64,000 bases of DNA from Streptomyces sp. NBC_01445 (GTDB lineage Bacteria; Actinomycetota; Actinomycetes; Streptomycetales; Streptomycetaceae). Shown here one piece after another: positions 25,510 to 33,232 of the stretch; within the stretch, counting starts at the first letter, position 1, and each line of letters starts with the position of its first letter. A program made the translations under genes and the position numbers. The notes under the pieces are model-generated. The model did not search any database. It worked only from the letters and a program-made list of their open reading frames with translations, and was not told where the DNA came from. The stretch covers positions 9,517,001 to 9,581,000 of the forward strand of contig NZ_CP109485.1 in the NCBI RefSeq assembly GCF_035918235.1, written 5' to 3'.

Positions 25510-26668
25510 ACTCATCGACACCCCATACGAGGTCTACGGCCGCCTGCGTGACACCTCGCCGGTGCATCGCATCGCCGGGCCGAACGGGGACCCTGCCTGG
25601 ATCGTGACACGGTACGCCGACGTACGCGCCGCCCTCGCCGATCACCGGCTCTCCTTGGACAAGAAGCACGCTCTGGAGGGGTCCTATCGGGGTTTCTCGC
25701 TGCCGCCGGCCCTCGATGCCAACCTGCTCAACATGGATCCCCCCGACCACACCCGCATCCGTCGGCTCGTCGGCCGCGCGTTCACCGCTCACCGCGTCGA
25801 GCAACTCCACGCGCCCATACGGGAAACTGCGGACCGACTCCTCGACTCCTTTGGCTCACACGGCAGGACGGATCTCATCGCCGCCTACGCCGGACCTCTG
25901 CCGATCATCGTCATCTGCGAGTTGCTCGGCATCCCGGACGACCGCCGCCCGGACTTCCGCGCCTGGACCGACGCACTCGTCGCCCCGGATCCCGGCCGCC
26001 CCCAGGCCGCGAAGGAGGCGGTGGTCGCGATGCTCGGCTTCTTCGCCGAACTCCTCGCCCACAAGCGCGAGCAACCCGGCGCAGACCTGCTCTCCGACCT
26101 GATCGGGGTGCGCGACACCGACGGCGACCGCCTCAGCGAGGACGAACTGACATCGCTCGCCTTCCTGATCCTTTTCGCCGGGTACGAGAACACGGTGCAG
26201 CTCATCGGCAACGCCGTCCTCGCCCTCTTGCGCCATCCGGAACAACTGGCTGCCCTGCGCAAGGACAGCTCACAACTCCCCTCTGCAGTGGAGGAGTTCG
26301 CCCGTTATGAGGGGCCGGCTCTGCTCGCCATCCGGCGCTTCCCGACCGAGGACATGGCCATCGGGGGAGTCCCTGTCCCCGCGGGCGAGACGGTCCTGCT
26401 GTCGCTGTCCGCCGCCAACCGCGACCCCGCCCGTTTCCCCGACCCGGACCGCCTCGACCTCGGGCGCGATGCCGGCGGGCACTTGGCGCTCGGGCACGGC
26501 ATCCACTACTGCCTCGGCGCGCCGTTGGCCCGCGCCGAGACCGAGATCGCTCTGGCCGCCCTCCTCGACAGGTTCAAGGAGATCGAACTGGCCCAGGATG
26601 ACCTGAGGTGGCGGCCGTCCATGCGCGCCCGCGGCCTGCTCACACTGCCGGTCACCTACAGCAGCTGA
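25484..26668 (+). CDS. Cytochrome P450
   Basis: A 394-residue bacterial P450 (monooxygenase). The I-helix reads LILFAGYENTVQLIGN (A-G-x-E-N/T oxygen-activation motif), the K-helix ExxR pair is at VEEFARYEGPALLAIRR, and the heme loop is ALGHGIHYCLGAPLARAE with the axial Cys. No ferredoxin gene is adjacent, so electron partners come from elsewhere. It overlaps the deacetylase gene by 26 bp. Together they may modify the same metabolite, but no biosynthetic cluster surrounds them. Confidence 0.93.
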   Translation: MDLQDELDELIDTPYEVYGRLRDTSPVHRIAGPNGDPAWIVTRYADVRAALADHRLSLDKKHALEGSYRGFSLPPALDANLLNMDPPDHTRIRRLVGRAFTAHRVEQLHAPIRETADRLLDSFGSHGRTDLIAAYAGPLPIIVICELLGIPDDRRPDFRAWTDALVAPDPGRPQAAKEAVVAMLGFFAELLAHKREQPGADLLSDLIGVRDTDGDRLSEDELTSLAFLILFAGYENTVQLIGNAVLALLRHPEQLAALRKDSSQLPSAVEEFARYEGPALLAIRRFPTEDMAIGGVPVPAGETVLLSLSAANRDPARFPDPDRLDLGRDAGGHLALGHGIHYCLGAPLARAETEIALAALLDRFKEIELAQDDLRWRPSMRARGLLTLPVTYSS

Positions 26669-27108
26669 CGGAATGAGGGAGGTGGGTCGGACGGGCGGAC
26701 GGTCCGTGGTCGGATCGCCCCGACACGGTCCCCGCCCGCGGCCGTCTTCCTCGTCCTCCGCTCGTCCGCGGTCGACAGCCGGAAGAGGAGCGGGGGAAGG
26801 CCGAGTTCAAGGGCGCTGACCGGCACTTGGAACCAGTGCGGCCGTGGACGGCGACGGACAGCCCGCGCCCGATGCCTCCGAGCAGGAAGATACCGGCGAG
26901 CCACCGTACGGCCGTTGAGGGGATCGGCGATTGGCGTGCGACCCAGATACACGCGAGCCAGTATCCGAAGAAGATCGCGTTGTAGAACCGCTCCCGGCTG
27001 TCGACAGTCGCTCCCGTCGGGCCCTCGCCGGGTACGGAGGCGATGCCGAGGACGAGGTGGTAGAGGCCGATCGCCGCGCAGGCGATGCCCATCGCCATTG
27101 CGAGCGTT
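26656..27108 (-). pseudogene. DUF4345 membrane protein, frameshifted
   Basis: The first frame reads AMAMGIACAAIGLYHLV, then SVPGEGPTGATVDSRERFYN, AIFFGYWLACIWVARQSPIP and GIFLLGGIGRGLSVAVHG. A second frame continues PHWFQVPVSALELGLPPLLF. Joined they make a DUF4345 protein with four membrane helices. At 26839-26843 the run that should be GGCCGGCCG reads GGCCG, a 4-nt loss that shifts the frame. The N-terminus is also trimmed at about 27105, where a truncated TetR gene begins on the other strand. Confidence 0.7.
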
Positions 27109-27402
27109 GCGAACCGGGTGCTCGCCGGCGACCCGGTCATCCAGGCGATCATCACAGACGAACTGGCGGAACTGCGGCAGCGGTTGCTGGAGGCGACGGT
27201 GCTCGGCGACGGGCCGACGCACCTCGAGTCGGCCGCGCTCACGAGCTGGCTGGTCTTCGTCCGCGTGCTCTGCGTGGACTGGCTGACCAATGAGTCGTTC
27301 ACCCGCGCCGAACTGCACGGGATGTGCGGCGGTGCATTGAAGGGGGCCTTGGGCGCTGTGCTCGATCTCGATGCGCTGACCGGTATGGAGGGTGGTCGGT
27401 GA
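27108..27402 (+). pseudogene. TetR regulator C-terminal fragment
   Basis: The frame encodes VLAGDPVIQAIITDELAELR, RQRLLEATVLGD, ALTSWLVFVRVLCVDWLTNE and SFTRAELHGMCGGAL. This is the ligand-binding domain of a TetR_C-type regulator. The whole N-terminal DNA-binding domain is missing, since the fragment starts where the divergent DUF4345 gene begins. TetR and DUF4345 genes are commonly divergent neighbours, so a single deletion removed their shared promoter and the TetR N-terminus. It cannot repress anything. Confidence 0.65.
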
Positions 27403-27497
27403 CCTGGCGCGGACCGCGCGGCGTGGTCGGTCGTTGCGTACGATTCGGCGCGTCGAGGTAAGCGGATTCGAGTGTCGAAGTACGCAGGGGAGGCCCC

Positions 27498-28067
27498 ATG
27501 GACGCCGGGCACCGGCACGCCGACAGGGGCGCCATGCTGGCCCGCTTCGCGGCCCGCATCCTCGTGGTGTGCCCCCGCTGTTCCGGGCGTGCCGTGGTTG
27601 TTCCCAGGCCTGGAGGGCCCGAACTCCGTTACTCCGTAGACCTGTTGTTCCTGTCCAGGCGGCTGGCGTGCGCGCGTTGCGGGGTCACGGCCGAGTGGGA
27701 GCCGGAGCGGCGCGGCGGCGCCCGTATCGGCGCGACGCTCGGCGGTCCGGCCGAGCCGTTCTTCGGCCGGCCGTTGTGGTTGCAGACGCGCTGCGCGGGC
27801 CGGCTGCTGTGGGCGTACGACATCGCGCACGTGGACGCGCTCGCGGCGTACATCGGTGCGCGTCTGAGGGAGCGGGGGAGTCCGTCGTCGTCTCTGGCGA
27901 TGATCCCGAGGCTGCCCGACTGGATGACCTCGGCCGCCAACCGCAGTGAGGTCGTCGCGGGGCTCGCCGCGCTGCGTGCGCAGGCCGAGCGCTCGGCGCC
28001 GGACGACCGCCCCGAGACCGCCGACGGGAGCGCGGCCCGGCCGCAGCGCCGACGCGCGACGTACTAG
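27498..28067 (+). CDS. Zinc-ribbon protein of unknown function
   Basis: A 189-residue cytosolic protein with four cysteines arranged as two knuckles: VVCPRCSGRAVV near residue 25 and LACARCGVTAEW near 57. The following part (LWLQTRCAGRLLWAYD, then VDALAAYIGARLRE) matches a group of conserved actinomycete zinc-ribbon proteins without known function. The C-terminal 25 residues are charged and disordered-looking. A GGGGAGG ribosome-binding site precedes the ATG at 27498. No operon partner. Confidence 0.75.
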   Translation: MDAGHRHADRGAMLARFAARILVVCPRCSGRAVVVPRPGGPELRYSVDLLFLSRRLACARCGVTAEWEPERRGGARIGATLGGPAEPFFGRPLWLQTRCAGRLLWAYDIAHVDALAAYIGARLRERGSPSSSLAMIPRLPDWMTSAANRSEVVAGLAALRAQAERSAPDDRPETADGSAARPQRRRATY

Positions 28068-28098
28068 CCCCGATCGCGACTCGACCCCAACTCCCCAT

Positions 28099-28140
28099 TG
28101 GTCCATACCCATTGACGAATGGTCTGGACCTCTCTACCGT
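28099..28140 (+). promoter_or_regulatory. chi-type promoter with paired 12-bp repeats
   Basis: Two degenerate direct repeats, TGGTCCATACCC (28099-28110) and TGGTCTGGACCT (28120-28131), flank a -35 TTGACG at 28112-28117. A -10-like TACCGT lies at 28135-28140, 17 bp downstream. This is the known layout of Streptomyces chitinase promoters, which respond to chitin and to the GntR regulator DasR (whose sites resemble TGGTCTAGACC). Confidence 0.75.
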
Positions 28141-28193
28141 GCGTCGTGCTCACGCCAACCCCCACTCGCCCGGCGATCCTGCGGAGGCCCCCC

Positions 28194-29249
28194 ATGTCCC
28201 GTCGCAGTCGTACCTCCCGTCTCCTCGGCGCAGCCCTCGCGGCTGCCGCGTCCCTCTCCACCGTCCTGGTCGCGGCACCCGACGCCCCCGCCGCCGACAC
28301 CTGCGCGACCAAACCGCGACCGGCCGGCAAGGTCCTCCAGGGTTACTGGGAGAACTGGGACGGTGCGTCCAACGGCGTGCACCCGCCGTTCGGCTGGACC
28401 CCCATCACCAACCCCGAGATGGCGCAGCACGGCTACAACGTCATCAACGCGGCCTTCCCGGTGATCCGCTCCGACGGCACCGCGCTGTGGGAGGACGGCA
28501 TGGACACGAACGTGAAGGTCGCGACCCCGGCCGAGATGTGTCAGGCCAAGGCCTCGGGCCAGACCGTCCTGATGTCCATCGGCGGCGCGGCAGCGGGCAT
28601 CGACCTCAACTCGACGGCCGTCGCGGACCACTTCGTCGAGACGATCGTCCCGATCCTGAAGAAGTACAACTTCGACGGCATCGACATCGACATCGAGACG
28701 GGCCTCACCGGAAGCGGCAACATCAGCCAACTCTCCACGTCCCAGGCAAACTTGATCCGCATCATCGACGGCATCCTTGCCCAGATGCCCGCCGGGTTCG
28801 GCCTGACGATGGCCCCCGAGACGGCGTACGTCACCGGCGGCAGCGTCACGTACGGCTCGATCTGGGGCGCTTACCTCCCCATCATCAAGAAGTACGCCGA
28901 CAACGGCCGCCTGTGGTGGCTCAACATGCAGTACTACAACGGCAGCATGTACGGCTGCTCCGGCGACTCCTACGAGGCCGGCACCGTCCAGGGCTTCACC
29001 GCCCAGACCGACTGCCTGAACAAGGGCCTGGTCGTCCAGGGAACCACGATCAAGGTCCCCTACGACAAGCAGGTCCCCGGCCTGCCGGCCCAGCCCGGCG
29101 CGGGCGGGGGCTATATGGCTCCGAGTCTGGTTTCGCAGGCATGGAACACGTACGGCGACGGCCTCAAGGGGCTGATGACCTGGTCGATCAACTGGGACGG
29201 GTCGAAGGGGTGGACCTTCGGGGACAACGTGAAGGGTCTCGAGCAGTAG
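28194..29249 (+). CDS. Secreted family-18 chitinase
   Basis: A 351-residue GH18 endochitinase-like enzyme. Residues 1-33 are a Sec signal (RRSRTSRLLGAALAAAA core, cleavage after PDAPAA). The catalytic motif is FDGIDIDIETGL (DxxDxDxE, Glu as general acid). QGYWENWDG near the N-terminus and MTWSINWDG near the end are conserved barrel strands. There is no carbohydrate-binding or fibronectin domain, so it is a catalytic-domain-only form. The ATG at 28194 follows GCGGAGG. Expression should be chitin-responsive through the repeats upstream. Confidence 0.93.
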   Translation: MSRRSRTSRLLGAALAAAASLSTVLVAAPDAPAADTCATKPRPAGKVLQGYWENWDGASNGVHPPFGWTPITNPEMAQHGYNVINAAFPVIRSDGTALWEDGMDTNVKVATPAEMCQAKASGQTVLMSIGGAAAGIDLNSTAVADHFVETIVPILKKYNFDGIDIDIETGLTGSGNISQLSTSQANLIRIIDGILAQMPAGFGLTMAPETAYVTGGSVTYGSIWGAYLPIIKKYADNGRLWWLNMQYYNGSMYGCSGDSYEAGTVQGFTAQTDCLNKGLVVQGTTIKVPYDKQVPGLPAQPGAGGGYMAPSLVSQAWNTYGDGLKGLMTWSINWDGSKGWTFGDNVKGLEQ

Positions 29250-29308
29250 CCGCACCGAGTCGTGGCCACGCCCCCTTCACCCCACTGGGGTGAGCAACCG
29301 GCCCGGCC

Positions 29309-29349
29309 GGTCAGGATTGGAGAAGCGCAGTCCGCCGGGCCGCTACTAA
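29309..29349 (+). promoter_or_regulatory. Shared VOC promoter motif, copy 1
   Basis: GGTCAGGATTGGAGAAGC at 29309-29326, then a TACTAA element at 29344-29349 and ATG at 29359. The same 18-bp motif with one difference, at the same spacing to an AACTAG element, precedes the second VOC gene at 30280. It is the likely operator of the AraC-type regulator between them. Confidence 0.6.
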
Positions 29350-29358
29350 CGTGGTGCC

Positions 29359-29769
29359 ATGGACATCACCATTCACACCACCGCGCTCCCGCACGAGGAC
29401 CCGGACGCTTCCCTGGCCTTCTACCGCGACGTCCTCGGTTTCGAGGTCCGCAGTGACGTGGGCCAGGGCAAGATGCGCTGGATCACGGTCGGCCCCGTCG
29501 GCCAGCCCGGCACGTCCATCCTCCTCGCGCCGCCGGCCGCCGACCCCAGCATCAGCGAGGACGAGCGCCGCACCATCGCCGAGATGATGGCCAAGGGCAC
29601 CTACGGCTGGATCCTGCTGGCCACCCGGGACCTGGACGGCACGTTCGAGAAGGTGCAGGCGGCCGACGCCGAGGTCGTCCAGGAGCCGACCGAGCAGCCG
29701 TACGGCATCCGCGACTGCGCCTTCCGTGACCCCGCGGGCAACATGGTCCGCATCCAGGAGCTTCGCTGA
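29359..29769 (+). CDS. VOC family protein
   Basis: A 136-residue VOC protein: MDITIHTTALPHEDPDASLA, FYRDVLGFEVRSDVGQG and the closing GIRDCAFRDPAGNMVRIQ, where the acidic metal ligand normally lies in the last strand. The insertion SISEDERRTIAEMMAKGTYG is typical of a subgroup regulated by small AraC proteins. It lies 67 bp upstream of such an AraC gene. Substrate unknown. The promoter carries the shared 18-bp motif. Confidence 0.88.
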   Translation: MDITIHTTALPHEDPDASLAFYRDVLGFEVRSDVGQGKMRWITVGPVGQPGTSILLAPPAADPSISEDERRTIAEMMAKGTYGWILLATRDLDGTFEKVQAADAEVVQEPTEQPYGIRDCAFRDPAGNMVRIQELR

Positions 29770-29836
29770 GCCCCGCCGCGCCAGGTGGTCCCCGGGCCCC
29801 CTGGCGCGCGCGGATACCCATGAAGGCAGGTGTCGT

Positions 29837-30265
29837 ATGTGCCATCCGGCCTGGGGGCGCGCGCTCGCCCAGGATCAACGGCTGAAGGACCTGGTGCGAC
29901 TGCGCCGTGTCCGTGACCGGATCGACCGGGCGTACGCGCAGCCGCTGAACGTGGAGGCGCTCGCCCGCGGAGTCGACTGGCCGGCCGGGCATCTCAGCCG
30001 GCAGTTCCGGCTCGCGTACGGCCTGTCGCCGTACGCCTTCTTGATGACGCGTCGTGTCGAGCGGGCGAAGGCGTTGCTGCGCGGTGGCGACCTCACGGTC
30101 ACCGAGGTCGGCTTCCTGGTCGGTTACGCGTCGCAAGGCGTCTTCCGTTCCCGCTTCACCGAGCTCGCCGGCGTGACGCCCAGCGCATACCGGTGCGGGG
30201 CGGTGGCGGCCGCGACAAGGACGCCGCCGATACCGGTCAGGAATGGAGAAGCATTCCTCACCTAG
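29837..30265 (+). CDS. Single-domain AraC-type regulator
   Basis: A 142-residue AraC regulator that is almost only the DNA-binding domain: VRDRIDRAYAQPLNVEALAR, VDWPAGHLSRQFRLAYGLSP and LTVTEVGFLVGYASQGVFRS, RFTELAGVTPSAYR. No sensory domain is present. It sits between two VOC genes, each with the same upstream motif, so it probably activates both. The ATG at 29837 was chosen; an upstream in-frame extension lies in unrelated sequence. The second VOC motif (30235-30252) is inside its own last codons. Confidence 0.9.
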   Translation: MCHPAWGRALAQDQRLKDLVRLRRVRDRIDRAYAQPLNVEALARGVDWPAGHLSRQFRLAYGLSPYAFLMTRRVERAKALLRGGDLTVTEVGFLVGYASQGVFRSRFTELAGVTPSAYRCGAVAAATRTPPIPVRNGEAFLT

Positions 30266-30275
30266 CCACAACTAG
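30235..30275 (+). promoter_or_regulatory. Shared VOC promoter motif, copy 2
   Basis: GGTCAGGAATGGAGAAGC at 30235-30252, then AACTAG at 30270-30275 and ATG at 30280. It matches copy 1 in 17 of 18 positions and keeps the 21-bp distance between the GGAG core and the downstream hexamer. Confidence 0.6.
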
Positions 30276-30279
30276 CGTG

Positions 30280-30912
30280 ATGTCCATGACCTCCATCGAG
30301 TCCATCACCCTCGAGGTGGCCGACCCCACGGCCGCCCAGCGCTTCTACACCGCCGCCTTCGGCCTGGACACCCAGGTCGGACTGAGCGCCTCGGAGGCGC
30401 CGACGACCGGCTTCCGCGGCTTCTCGCTGTCGCTCACGGTGTCCCAGCCGGCCGACGTCAAGGCGCTCATCGGCACCGCCCTCGACGCCGGCGCCACACC
30501 GCTCAAGCCCGTCACGAAGTCCCTGTGGGGATACGGCGGCGTCGTCCAGGCACCGGACGGGACGATCTGGAAGGTCGCCACGTCGGCGCGGAAGGACAAA
30601 GGCCCGGCGACCCGGCAGATCGACAGCATCGTGCTCCTGCTGGGAGTGGCGGACGTGGCCGCGAGCAGGCAGTTCTACGTCGACCGCGGTCTCACCGTGG
30701 CGAAGAGCTTCGGCCGCAAGTACGTCGAGTTCGAAACACCCTCGAGCCCGGTCAAGCTGGCTCTCTACGGGCGCCGCGCGCTGGCCAAGGATGTCGGCGT
30801 CCCCGTCGACGGCAGCGGATCGCACCGGCTCGTACTCGGCGGCGACGCCGGGACCTTCACCGACCCGGACGACTTCGCCTGGCAGGCCACCACGGTCGTC
30901 TCCGCGGCCTGA
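30280..30912 (+). CDS. Two-module VOC family protein
   Basis: A 210-residue VOC protein with two modules in one chain: SIESITLEVADPTAAQRFYT in the first half and IDSIVLLLGVADVAASRQFY in the second. It can therefore fold as a monomeric pseudo-dimer. ATGs at 30280 and 30286 are both possible. It follows the AraC gene by 14 bp and carries the same upstream motif as the other VOC gene, so the three form a regulon. Substrate unknown. Confidence 0.88.
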   Translation: MSMTSIESITLEVADPTAAQRFYTAAFGLDTQVGLSASEAPTTGFRGFSLSLTVSQPADVKALIGTALDAGATPLKPVTKSLWGYGGVVQAPDGTIWKVATSARKDKGPATRQIDSIVLLLGVADVAASRQFYVDRGLTVAKSFGRKYVEFETPSSPVKLALYGRRALAKDVGVPVDGSGSHRLVLGGDAGTFTDPDDFAWQATTVVSAA

Positions 30913-30971
30913 CCTGAAGCAGCACCCCGTCCCGCTCGTCCTGACCACGCGTTGCCCGAGAGGAACCTGCC

Positions 30972-31478
30972 ATGACGAACACGCAGAGGACCGCGAAGAG
31001 CACCACGAAGAGCGTTAAGAGCACCACCGGCGCCGGCACCGCCGACAAGACGTACGACGGGTTCACCGAGGAGGAGCGGGGCGCGATGAAGGAGCGCGCC
31101 AAGGAGCTCAAGGCATCCTCTCGACGCGGATCGCGCGCGGCCAAGGCCGATGGCGGCAGCGAGGTGCGCGCCAAGATCGCCGAAATGCCGGAAGCGGACC
31201 GCGCCCTCGCCGAGCGCATCCACGACATCGTCAGGACCAGCGCCCCGGACCTGGCGCCGAAGCTCTGGTACGGCATGCCCGCGTACGCCAGGGACGGCAA
31301 GGTCGTCTGTTTCTTCCAGAGCGCACAGAAGTTCAAGAGCAAGTACGCCACGCTGGGCTTCAGCGACCTGGCGAAGCTCGACGACGGCGCCATGTGGCCG
31401 TCCGCGTACGCCCTGACCGAGTTGACCGCCGCCGACGAGGCGCGGATCGGCGAGCTCATCAAGCGGGCCGCCGGCTGA
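30972..31478 (+). CDS. DUF1801/YdhG-like protein
   Basis: A 168-residue protein. The N-terminal 60 residues are Lys/Thr/Ser-rich and low in complexity (TAKSTTKSVKSTTGAG). The rest matches the DUF1801/YdhG fold, also called iron-chaperone-like: IVRTSAPDLAPKLWYGMPAY, GKVVCFFQSAQKFKSKYATL and closing ALTELTAADEARIGELIKRA. The biochemical role is not established. The Lys-rich lead could bind nucleic acid. AGAGGAACC precedes the ATG. Confidence 0.82.
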   Translation: MTNTQRTAKSTTKSVKSTTGAGTADKTYDGFTEEERGAMKERAKELKASSRRGSRAAKADGGSEVRAKIAEMPEADRALAERIHDIVRTSAPDLAPKLWYGMPAYARDGKVVCFFQSAQKFKSKYATLGFSDLAKLDDGAMWPSAYALTELTAADEARIGELIKRAAG

Positions 31479-31485
31479 GACCGGC

Positions 31486-31503
31486 CTGCCCCTTCATGGG
31501 CAG
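31486..31503 (+). terminator. Weak terminator hairpin
   Basis: A 6-bp stem CTGCCC (31486-31491) and GGGCAG (31498-31503) with a 6-nt loop, 8 bp after the DUF1801 gene. Confidence 0.4.
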
Positions 31504-31651
31504 CGCCCGCCCGATCTCCCTCACCTCCGACCTCCCTCAATCACCCATGTCTGTGCGGTAGTTGATCCCTAGGTGGTCGCTGCCGACGTCGCCGGGAGCA
31601 TCTAGGGTGAGGGGCGAGATCACGATCGGCGGATGCTCAGGAGAGGGAACC

Positions 31652-32467
31652 GTGACAAGTGACGCACGCTCCGGTGGCTCTGGCAGCAGGATCGACACCA
31701 GCAGGCCGCACACGGCACGGATCTGGAACTACTGGCTGGGCGGCAAGGACAACTACTCCGTCGACGAGGCAGCGGGTGACCAGATCCGGCAACTCCACCC
31801 GGGCATCGTGGACTACGCCCTGGCCGACCGGGCGTTTCTGGGGCGCGCGGTGCGCTATCTGGCCGGCGAGGTGGGGATACGCCAGTTCCTGGACATCGGC
31901 ACCGGCCTGCCCACGGTCGACAACACCCATGAGGTCGCCCAGCGCACAGCCCCGGACGCGAAGATCGTCTACGTCGACAACGACCCTCTCGTCCTGAGCC
32001 ACGCCCAGGCCCTCCTCACCAGCACGCCGGAGGGCAGAACCGACTACCTCGACGCCGACCTGCGCAACGTCGAGCAGATCCTTGAGTCCGCCGCCAAGAC
32101 CCTCGACCTCACCCGGCCCGTGGCACTCATGCTGCTGGGCGTGGTCATCTTCGTAGGCGACGACGAGGACCCGTACGGCATCGTCAGGCGCCTGCTCGAC
32201 GCCCTGCCCTCCGGTAGCCATCTCGTCCTGTCCCACACCATCACCAGCCCGGCCATGCCGGACGTGGACGCGGCCGTGGCGTTCTGGAACGAGCACGGCA
32301 CACCGAAGCTGAACCAGCGCACACCGGAGCAGGTCGCGCGGTTCTTCGACGGCCTGGAACTGCTGGACCCCGGCGTCGTCTCCTGCTCGCGCTGGCGTCC
32401 GGAGGCTGCCACCGCCGCCGAGCCCGATGAAGTGGCGATGTTCGGTGGGGTCGGGCGGAAGAGGTAG
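31652..32467 (+). CDS. SAM-dependent methyltransferase (Methyltransf_19)
   Basis: A 271-residue member of the actinomycete-expanded S-adenosyl-methyltransferase group (formerly DUF574). Hallmarks are HTARIWNYWLGGKDNYSVDE at the N-terminus, the SAM loop FLDIGTGLPTVDNTHE, the acidic strand IVYVDNDPLVLSHA and DADLRNVEQIL. Streptomycetes carry dozens of these, several controlled by BldB/WhiJ-type systems, with no known substrate. The GTG at 31652 after AGGAGAGGG is the best start. Confidence 0.9.
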   Translation: MTSDARSGGSGSRIDTSRPHTARIWNYWLGGKDNYSVDEAAGDQIRQLHPGIVDYALADRAFLGRAVRYLAGEVGIRQFLDIGTGLPTVDNTHEVAQRTAPDAKIVYVDNDPLVLSHAQALLTSTPEGRTDYLDADLRNVEQILESAAKTLDLTRPVALMLLGVVIFVGDDEDPYGIVRRLLDALPSGSHLVLSHTITSPAMPDVDAAVAFWNEHGTPKLNQRTPEQVARFFDGLELLDPGVVSCSRWRPEAATAAEPDEVAMFGGVGRKR

Positions 32468-32478
32468 GGGGAGATAAC

Positions 32479-33168
32479 GTGCTGCTGATCTCGAGGCCTT
32501 CGGATGTGTCAGGTGTCGTCTTCATCGACATAGACGGCACGCTCGTGCCGGCTCCGGGCTCGGCCGTCCACGTCGCCCGCTACTTGGGGACGGAGGCGGC
32601 CATGGCCGAAGCCGAGGCCGACTATGCGGCCGGAAGGCTGACCAACCCTCAGGTTGCCGCTGCCGACGCGAAAACCTGGTCCGGCTACACGGAGCGGGAG
32701 ATCGACGACTGGCTGGCCGGCGTTCCACTCGTGGACGGTATCGAGGAGACCGTCGCTTGGTGCCGAGGGCAGGGGCTCATCCCCGTTCTGGCCACGCTCG
32801 CCTGGCAGTCCATAGGCAAACACCTCTGTCACCGGTTCGGGTTCGACGCGTACTGCGGACCCGAGTTGGAGACGGCGGAAGGACGATTCACCGGCCGCGT
32901 CCTGGCAGAGCTCGACGAGTACGGCAAGCGTGACTTTGCCGTTCGCTACGCCGGGTCGCTCGGCCTTTCCCCTCAAGACTGCGCTGCCATCGGCGACAGC
33001 CGTTCAGACCTGCCGCTCTTCAGGGAGGCGGGACTGAGCATCGCGTTCAATGCCGACCAGCAGGCACGTGAGACAGCCGGAGTCTGTGTGGATGGTGAGG
33101 ACATCCGAGTCGTGATCCCTCTGCTGGAGGAGTGGCTCAAGGCGCGTGGAAGTAGCCCCTCGCTGTAG
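32479..33168 (+). CDS. HAD-IB phosphatase (PSP-like)
   Basis: A 229-residue HAD phosphohydrolase of the phosphoserine-phosphatase class. Motif I is VVFIDIDGTLVP (DxDGT). A helical C1 cap includes MAEAEADYAAGRLTNPQVAA. Motif II lies in PVLATLAWQ and motif IV is AIGDSRSDLPLFREAG. Both catalytic Asp residues are present, so phosphatase activity on a small molecule is likely. It follows the methyltransferase gene by 11 bp with GGGGAGATAAC before its GTG, so the two may be co-transcribed. Confidence 0.88.
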   Translation: MLLISRPSDVSGVVFIDIDGTLVPAPGSAVHVARYLGTEAAMAEAEADYAAGRLTNPQVAAADAKTWSGYTEREIDDWLAGVPLVDGIEETVAWCRGQGLIPVLATLAWQSIGKHLCHRFGFDAYCGPELETAEGRFTGRVLAELDEYGKRDFAVRYAGSLGLSPQDCAAIGDSRSDLPLFREAGLSIAFNADQQARETAGVCVDGEDIRVVIPLLEEWLKARGSSPSL

Positions 33169-33232
33169 ACGCGGGCCGGCCAAGCCGTGGGTGCGCGGCC
33201 TATGAGCCTGGGTCGCGCGGGCAGTTGGCGTC

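Noticed and set aside
24658..26668. The deacetylase/P450 pair as a mini biosynthetic cluster
   Set aside because: No scaffold-building enzyme is adjacent; overlap of two genes alone is not enough evidence.
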